A stretch of DNA of 64,000 nt. It comes from CAVVSQ01 sp963848825. GTDB taxonomy: Bacteria > Planctomycetota > Planctomycetia > Gemmatales > Gemmataceae. The stretch is taken from the NCBI GenBank assembly GCA_963848825.1, contig CAWKFA010000001.1, positions 62,001-126,000 of the forward strand, written 5' to 3'. The translations under genes were made by a program, and so were the position numbers. The notes under the pieces are model-generated. The model was not told the DNA's origin. It saw only the letters and a program-made list of their open reading frames with translations, and did no database searches. How positions within the stretch are numbered: position 1 is the stretch's first letter; the number at the start of each line of letters is the position of its first letter. Positions 57,004-64,000 of the stretch are shown here, one piece after another.

Positions 57004-59417
57004 ATGTCGCGAAATTTTCTTTTCGGTCTCATGGTATTCTCCGCCTTGGCTAGCAGCGCCAAAGCGGATTCGCCCGTCCCCAAGAGAGAAGATACGCCTG
57101 CAAAAATCCAATTTGGCCGTGACATTCTTCCTATTCTGTCCGCCAACTGTTTGGTTTGCCACGGGCAGGATGAAAAGGCGCGCAAAGCCGGCTTACGCCT
57201 CGATGTCGCGGAGGGGGCCACGCGCACGCTCAAGAGTGGTTCCCGCGCCGTGGTCCCTGGCGATTTGAAACAAAGCGAGCTCATCGCACGCATTTTCTCA
57301 ACGGATGACACCGAGCGCATGCCGCCCCCCAAGAGCCAGCATGACCTTACACCAAGCCAAAAAGAGTTGCTCAAACGCTGGATCGCGGCAGGCGCGGAGT
57401 ATCAGCGCCACTGGGCCTTCGTCGCGCCGGTTCGTCCGGCGCTGCCGGCCACGCGGCATAAGGCCTGGGCGCGAAATGGTATTGACGATTTTGTCCTCGC
57501 GCGGCTGGAGCAGGAGGGACTTGAGCCTTCTCCGGAGGCGGATCGGTATACCCTGGCCCGGCGTGTCGCCATCGATCTCACGGGCCTGCCGCCGACTCCC
57601 GCCATGGTGGATCGTTTTGTCTCCGATCTGGCCGCGAACGCTTATGAAAAATATGTCGACGCACTGCTCGACATGCCGGCCTATGGGGAGCGCTGGGCCC
57701 AGGTATGGCTCGACCTGGCGCGCTATGCCGACTCCAATGGCTACGCGGAAGACCAGCCACGCACGATATGGAAGTTTCGAGATTGGGTGATCGCCGCTCT
57801 CAATGACAACATGCCCTTTGATCGATTTACGATCGAACAACTTGCCGGCGACATGCTGCCGAATGCCACCCAAGAACAGCTTCTCGCGACCGCCTTCCAC
57901 CGCAATACCTTGACCAACACCGAAGGTGGCACGAACGACGAGGAATTTCGCAACATCGCGGTGGTAGACCGGGTCAACACTACTTTTCAAGTGTGGATGG
58001 GCGTGACCATGGCCTGCGCAGTGCCATAGCCATAAATACGATCCGATTTCCCAGGAGGAATACTTCCGGATTTTTGCGATTTTCAACCAGAGCGAGGACT
58101 CCGACAAACCCGATAATCGCCCTAATCTGTTGTACCAGCGGCCCGAACTGGCCCAAAAGAAAGCAGCCCTGGACGGGGAGTTGGCCAGCCTGCAAAGACA
58201 ACTGTGCGCTGAATTTCGCTCTGGGCGAACTGCCGGCGGTTGGCGAGCTTTTGCCCACGCTGAAGCGGGTGCGCGCCGATCTCGCGCAAGTGCAACCTGT
58301 GCCAACGCCGATCATGCGCGAATTGCCGGAAGGTAAAAGACGCGTTAGCAAGATTCATCTTCGGGGCGACTGGCTTAATCAGGGCAAAGAGGTGGCGCCG
58401 GGCGTTCCCGCCGTGTTTCCGCCGCTTGGCAAGGGCACCTCAGCGGACCGCCTCGGACTGGCGCAATGGTTGGTCGATGAGCAAAATCCGTTAACCAGCC
58501 GGGTAGCGGTCAACCGGTACTGGGAGCAGATCTTTGGCGTGGGTCTTGTGCAAACGCCCGAGGACTTCGGGCTTCGCAGCACATTGCCCCTCCATCCCGA
58601 GCTGCTCGATTGGCTCGCGGTGGAATTCATGTCTCCCTTACCTTCGGCGGCTGACAACAAGCCAATGCCCTGGGACGTAAAAAGGTTGCTCAAATTGCTG
58701 GTAACCTCGGCTACCTACCGCCAATCCTCCAGGGTTAGTCCCGCGTTGATAGAGCGTGATCCGGACAATCGCCTGTTCGCCCGCGGACCGCGTTTTCGTT
58801 CATCGGCCGAGGCAATCCGCGATCAGGCACTTTTTGTGAGCGGTCTGTTAAGCACGAAAATGTATGGTCCGTCCGTACGGCCGCCCCAACCCAAGCTTGG
58901 ACTCAGCGCCGCCTTCGGTCCGGGTACGGACTGGACCGACAGCACGGGTGCGGACAAATACCGCCGGGGGCTGTACACGTATTGGCGACGCACGACGCCT
59001 TATGCGTCGATGGTTACCTTCGACGCGCCGAGCCGCACGGTTTGCGCGGTCAACCGCCCGCGAACCAACACCCCCTTGCAGGCACTCGTGACGCTCAATG
59101 ACCCAGTCTACGTGGAAGCGGCCCAGGCTCTTGCCAGGCGCCTCGTCAAAGAGGGAGGCCCCACGGAGGAAAGTAAAGTCCGTTACGGGTTTCGCCTTTG
59201 CCTGTCGCGGCCGCCAGGTGATGCCGAGGCGAGGCGACTCGTCGATCTCTATCGAGAAGCGCACGGAAATTATGCCGTCAAGCGCCCGGAGGCGCTGAAA
59301 TTGGCTAGCCAACCTCTTGGCGCACTTCCTCATGACATGGACCCCGTTGAACTCGCTGCCTGGACGGTGGTCAGTAATGTCCTTTTGAATTTGGATGAAA
59401 TGTTCGTCAAAAAATGA
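57004..59417 (+). CDS. DUF1549/DUF1553 planctomycete cytochrome protein (frameshifted)
   Basis: ATG 57004 begins a signal peptide. A PSCyt1 domain with heme motif NCLVCHGQDEKARKAGLRLD is followed by DUF1549 (DDFVLARLEQEGLEPSPEAD, RVAIDLTGLPPTPAMVDRFV, WLDLARYADSNGYAEDQPRT). At 58012 two bases (CA) are missing; restoring them gives the expected TMACAQCHSHKYDPIS. A second break near 58210 leads to DUF1553 (PAVFPPLGKGTSADRLGLAQ, RVAVNRYWEQIFGVGLVQTP, NRPRTNTPLQALVTLNDPVY). The protein is periplasmic; the family is expanded in planctomycetes and sits with DUF1501 genes, as here. Biochemical role unproven. Confidence 0.85.
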
Positions 59418-59435
59418 CGATGGAGAGTTTTCGCG

Positions 59436-59855
59436 ATGGGCAAAGTATTGGTAACGGTAAAAATTGAAAACATGGACGATCTATTCGCCGTCAAAAGGGG
59501 CCTGCTAGCTTCCGACAAAGTCCGGCGCGTGGAAATCGATGATGCTCTGGTTGACACGGGGGCCACCAGCCTTTCCATCCCAAAAGCCCTCATTGAACAG
59601 CTCGGTTTGGACTTCCTGCGTGAGCGCTCGGCGAGGACCAGCGCCGGAACTATTGTTGTTCGCATATTCAATACGGTGCGCTTGGCGATCCAGGGGCGTG
59701 ATTGCCCCTGCGACGTCACGGAAGTGGCCGATGACTGCCCGGTCCTCATCGGCCAGGTCCCTTTGGAATTGCTTGATTTGGTGGTCGACCCCGTCAACCG
59801 GCGCTTGATCGGCAACCCAGCCCACGGTGGCGAACATGTGGTCGAACTTTATTGA
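59436..59855 (+). CDS. Retropepsin-like aspartic protease family protein
   Basis: A 139-residue protein from ATG 59436. VEIDDALVDTGATSLSIPKA carries the D-T-G-A active-site motif of single-domain clan AA aspartic proteases, and DDCPVLIGQVPLELLDLVVD is the second conserved strand-loop (G-x-x-x-L). Such bacterial proteins work as dimers; this family is common in planctomycetes and cyanobacteria. There is no signal peptide. It lies between the DUF1549/1553 and DUF1501 genes, which normally adjoin, so it may be co-transcribed with them. Confidence 0.82.
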   Translation: MGKVLVTVKIENMDDLFAVKRGLLASDKVRRVEIDDALVDTGATSLSIPKALIEQLGLDFLRERSARTSAGTIVVRIFNTVRLAIQGRDCPCDVTEVADDCPVLIGQVPLELLDLVVDPVNRRLIGNPAHGGEHVVELY

Positions 59856-59932
59856 CCCGATTGACGCCACGAGAAATTGCGACATCAAAAGACTCAGCAA
59901 AACAAGCGGCAAACAAGCCAGGCGACTAAATT

Positions 59933-61384
<1,452 letters not shown>

Positions 61385-61395
61385 GGAACATGAAA

Positions 61396-61427
61396 AAAAG
61401 ACAGGACCCGTCAAGGTCCTGTCTTTT
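61396..61427. terminator. Bidirectional terminator between DUF1501 and DUF4912 genes
   Basis: AAAAGACAGGACC pairs with GGTCCTGTCTTTT around a 6-base loop, flanked by A and T runs. It lies between convergent genes, 11 bases after the DUF1501 stop, and serves both. Its arms resemble the hairpin before metG (GGTCCTGTC). Confidence 0.85.
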
Positions 61428-61448
61428 GAACGATTGGCTAACCAGGCG

Positions 61449-62565
61449 TCAGTCATTGACGTCGTGAATCATGGGCTCCAGGAATTTGGTGTTGCGTTCG
61501 ACGGCCAGGACGATGGTGCGTTCTTCGACGCCATCGGCCGAGGCGGCCACGGCGGGAATAATCTGCCGGCTATCCGGCAGGCTGAAGCGCATCGTGAACG
61601 TGCCATCGTGGCGCAGCTTCACCGGCTCTCCTTGCAAAGTAACCTTCGCACTCGGCTCGGTGGCACCGTAGACAATCAACTCGGCGTCGAGCTGGAACCA
61701 AAACTGGCGTGTTTTTCCATATTGGAAGGCGCCGGAGCCGAAACTGGTCACGGCGGGACTTCCCATGGGCCGGCGGAGGCGTTCCTCGAAAAGCTGTTTT
61801 AGCTCAAGGCTGCTCGCGGACGGGTCAAAACCGCCCGACATGGCGTAGATGCGGTCGGCCTTGGCGGAATCGATGTCGGACCAGTTTTCATCGATAATAT
61901 CGCTGATACCGGCGCGTGGCGTGGAGACGACATTGGAGCGGGCCAGCACATAAAATTGGCCGTTGCGGGAAATGTAACCGATATCGATACGATAGGAGCG
62001 TGGCGGGTTCTGCACTTCCACGTACCAGTTGTTGACACCGCCATGAATTTCGATGTCGCGAATCATCGACTCCGCGGTGTTGGTCGTATCGCGACAAGTG
62101 ACGTCCAGCAGGCGTAGAATCGGCTTGGCGCCATGCCAGTCCTGTCCCAGCGCGGCCTCGGCCCGTTTGATGGCTTGCCGGGTCAACTCCCAGTAGCAAT
62201 GCAGCCAATACGGGTCGCGCACCATGCAGACGATGCGGTCTTTGCCATAGCCGGCCGGTAAGTCTTTGGGAACCTTGACGGATAGGTCCTTGGTCGGGAC
62301 GCCGACGTCGTACTTACTGCTCTCGACCTGCTCTTCCGCGGAGTTGGAACCGCTCGAGTTTCGGGCCGCCGCCAGCTGCGGGCGCGGCCGGGGTTGTTTC
62401 CGTGGGGCGTTGTGAAGGGTTTTGCTTTTATAAGCGGTAGAAGAAACGCGATTCAGGGCGGCAACCAACTCTTCTTTACACATTCCATGCCAACCCGACA
62501 CTCCTCGTTTGCGCGAGATCGATTAACTCTTTTTTGCTGCGCGCCTGCATCCTGTCTTTGGTCAT
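61449..62565 (-). CDS. DUF4912 protein with N-terminal Rho_N-like domain (one frameshift)
   Basis: ATG 62565 (TKDRMQARSKKELIDLAQ) starts a Rho N-terminal/SAP-like fold that continues after a one-base break near 62507 as RGVSGWHGMCKEELVAALNR. A basic linker follows. DUF4912 then runs RIVCMVRDPYWLHCYWELTR, QDWHGAKPILRLLDVTCRDT, NNWYVEVQNPPRSYRIDIGY, and the last 120 residues are beta-rich with LVIYGATEPSAKVTLQGEPV. DUF4912 proteins contain this order in several phyla; their function is not established, although glycan or protein binding is suggested by the beta fold. Confidence 0.75.
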
Positions 62566-63154
62566 ACGACACCGCTCCGTATTCACCAGTGCCGGGGGTC
62601 GATGTCGCCCAACACCTGGGGAGAACTATGTTTACGAAGGGCATCCGTGCGAAAAAACTCTCGCCGTCCAATGGGGAGAGTGGCAGAGCTCGAGATGTTG
62701 CGAAAGCAGACCGGACAGGCGGGTGGGCGGTTAAACCGCCCCATTGCTCCAGAAAAACGCCTTTAGCGAACGCTGCAAAGGAGTATCAGTGCCCGCATAA
62801 GATTTCAGGCAAGATTCGCGCCACAAAATGGCGATTTTAATGGTCCTAACGAGCAATTAAACTAACTTTGGGGGTGGTGCCCGCTCTCCTCTGGAGAGAT
62901 AGTACAAAAAATGACGCAGAAATGTCAATCTGAAAAATCGCGCATAAAGCATAACTTTTCAGGAAAATCAACTCAAAATCTTCTTTTTTTTGCACGACCG
63001 GATTATTTTAACACTTCGCGAAAAATTTCACGAATAGGGCGATTGACTTCCCAGGCAAGGTTTAGACAATAACCACGAAAGAAACAAAGCAAGCAACTCA
63101 TGCTGGCCATTGCCCCGAATTGGGCGAGGCTTTCAGCCTGCCGAAGAGGCCCTC
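62566..63154. other. Intergenic region with ATP synthase operon promoter
   Basis: No gene. From 62880 to 63080 the sequence is A/T-rich, in contrast to the surroundings. It separates the leftward DUF4912 gene from the rightward atp operon, so it holds divergent promoters. Short plus-strand frames at 62394-62840 are not convincing. Confidence 0.5.
63043..63070 (+). promoter_or_regulatory. Possible promoter of the ATP synthase operon
   Basis: TTGACT (63043-63048) and GACAAT (63065-63070) are 16 bases apart, a fair sigma-70-like match, 85 bases before the first gene. Found by eye. Confidence 0.35.
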
Positions 63155-63391
63155 ATGCCGCCGGAGGATCGCGAGCGACGCCGGCTGGGAATTTACCTAA
63201 CCATTTCCCAGGTTGGCATGGAAATGGTGGTGCCTGGCGTGGTCGGATTGTGGCTGGACAACACCTTCAACTGGTTGCCGTGGGCAACCATTACCGGCGT
63301 GGTCCTTGGCTTTGTTCTTGGCATCACGCACCTGACGGTTTTGATGAAAAAATCCGATGAGGATGAGCCGCCCAAAGGCACGAAATCATGA
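63155..63391 (+). CDS. AtpZ/AtpI-family protein
   Basis: 78 residues from ATG 63155, with AGAGG upstream; a longer frame from TTG 63110 is possible. RRRLGIYLTISQVGMEMVVP begins the first of two membrane helices, with VVGLWLDNTFNWLPWATITG between them, the pattern of AtpZ (small F-ATPase-associated protein). It overlaps the next gene by four bases. Located before atpB, it may help with assembly of the rotor ring or Mg uptake. Confidence 0.75.
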   Translation: MPPEDRERRRLGIYLTISQVGMEMVVPGVVGLWLDNTFNWLPWATITGVVLGFVLGITHLTVLMKKSDEDEPPKGTKS

Positions 63392-63765
63392 GAAGCGCGG
63401 TTTGGTTAATCGGTGGGGCGTTGGGCTTGTGGCTAGTTGCGCTTTATCCTGGATGGCTCCTCGCCGGGGATCTCGCTATTGTGCAAAGCGGCGTGGCCAT
63501 GTTGTTATGCCTGCTGCCCGCGCTGGCGACCCTGGCGTGGGCGCTCAAGGCGGGCGCGTTTCCCGAAACCCATTTGCTCGCCACGCTGGGCGGCTCCGCG
63601 TTACGGATCGTGACGGTGCCCGCGGCGGCCTGCGTATTTTATCTAGGGTGGCCCGAAGTGTTCACGGATAATTTCTGGATTTGGATCGCTCTATTTTATC
63701 TCGTGCTGTTGGCCCTGGAAACGACGTTGTTGGTAAGGAACCGGCGCGAAGGGGCCATTTCCTAA
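63388..63765 (+). CDS. AtpI-like four-helix membrane protein
   Basis: 125 residues from ATG 63388, overlapping the preceding stop. Four hydrophobic helices (VWLIGGALGLWLVALYPGWL, VAMLLCLLPALATLAWALK, LRIVTVPAAACVFYLGW, IWIALFYLVLLALETTLL), ending in RNRREG. Position between the AtpZ-like gene and atpB matches the variable atpI/hypothetical gene of planctomycete atp operons. No conserved motif is certain. Confidence 0.65.
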   Translation: MRSAVWLIGGALGLWLVALYPGWLLAGDLAIVQSGVAMLLCLLPALATLAWALKAGAFPETHLLATLGGSALRIVTVPAAACVFYLGWPEVFTDNFWIWIALFYLVLLALETTLLVRNRREGAIS

Positions 63766-63853
63766 GAGTCCGTTTTGCATACAGTAGCTGGGAAGATAAA
63801 ACGTTTGGGCGGCGCGGGCCTCAAAAGGCCGAAAAAAACAAGGGTAGTCGCGA

Positions 63854-64000
63854 ATGTTTGCAGAAAGCGCTTTGGATCACGTCGTCGACCAGGATGTCTG
63901 GCACTTTTTCCAAAACATCTCCTATTCCTTGCCCTGGTCCTTGACGAAATACAAGGTCCTGATGGTTTTGGCTGCCATCTTGATTATGGCCATTTTCATT
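63854..64000 (+). CDS. atpB: F0F1 ATP synthase subunit a (N-terminus only)
   Basis: An open frame from ATG 63854 to the window end, 49 residues: FAESALDHVVDQDVWHFFQN, then LPWSLTKYKVLMVLAAILIM. An N-terminal polar part with D-H-V-V-D and W-H, followed by the first helix, is usual for subunit a of this phylum. The catalytic Arg helix lies beyond the window. It follows the AtpZ- and AtpI-like genes. Confidence 0.75.
   Translation, partial: MFAESALDHVVDQDVWHFFQNISYSLPWSLTKYKVLMVLAAILIMAIFI

Overview
The window looks like a chromosome segment of a planctomycete, probably of the Gemmata-like group. The evidence is the right half: a split DUF1549/DUF1553 (PSCyt/PSD1) gene, a DUF1501 gene, a sorbosone-dehydrogenase-like/HEAT/cytochrome c protein, and a set of coiled-coil membrane proteins, all typical of that phylum. 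The organism is inferred from gene content only.

From 1 to about 33.7 kb the window is an accessory region. It ends at a tRNA-Leu(GAG) gene with a tyrosine integrase just downstream of the tRNA 3' end, the usual layout of an island integrated in a tRNA gene. It holds: membrane glycosyltransferase-like genes (1-4.1 kb; a broken relative at 21.4-23.0 kb); a leftward operon at 4.7-10.4 kb with a cysteine-rich double-glycine precursor-like protein, two C39-peptidase-like membrane proteins (one with its catalytic residues replaced), two signal-peptide/C-terminal-anchor proteins and a toroid-like protein; a graveyard of nested mobile elements at 11-20.8 kb (IS630, IS4-like, IS21, ISAs1 and a group II intron interrupted by a serine-recombinase element); a near-complete ISL3 element at 23.7-25.0 kb; and a leftward five-gene GTPase system at 25.1-31.5 kb (calcineurin-like phosphoesterase, GASH-like helical protein, two TRAFAC-type GTPases, GAP1-like protein), placed next to the integrase as defence or conflict genes often are.

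From 33.7 kb to the end the window reads as chromosomal backbone. It contains a PNPOx-fold protein, a methyltransferase, a tandem 67-bp repeat array split by an ISNCY-like element, E3 and E2 of an oxoacid dehydrogenase complex, metG, a GlsB/YeaQ-like protein, a four-gene envelope/coiled-coil cluster, mnmA, an ADP-ribosylglycohydrolase, kbl, tRNA-Arg(UCU), the cytochrome/HEAT protein, a GntR-ABC-permease operon behind a palindromic operator, the DUF1549/1553-retropepsin-DUF1501 set, a DUF4912 protein, and the start of the ATP synthase operon (AtpZ-like, AtpI-like, atpB).

Many genes, including core ones such as mnmA, carry single frameshifts that can be repaired by adding or removing one or two bases. 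Several of these are probably sequence errors; those in the mobile-element region may be real decay. Genes are listed over their repaired span with the break noted.
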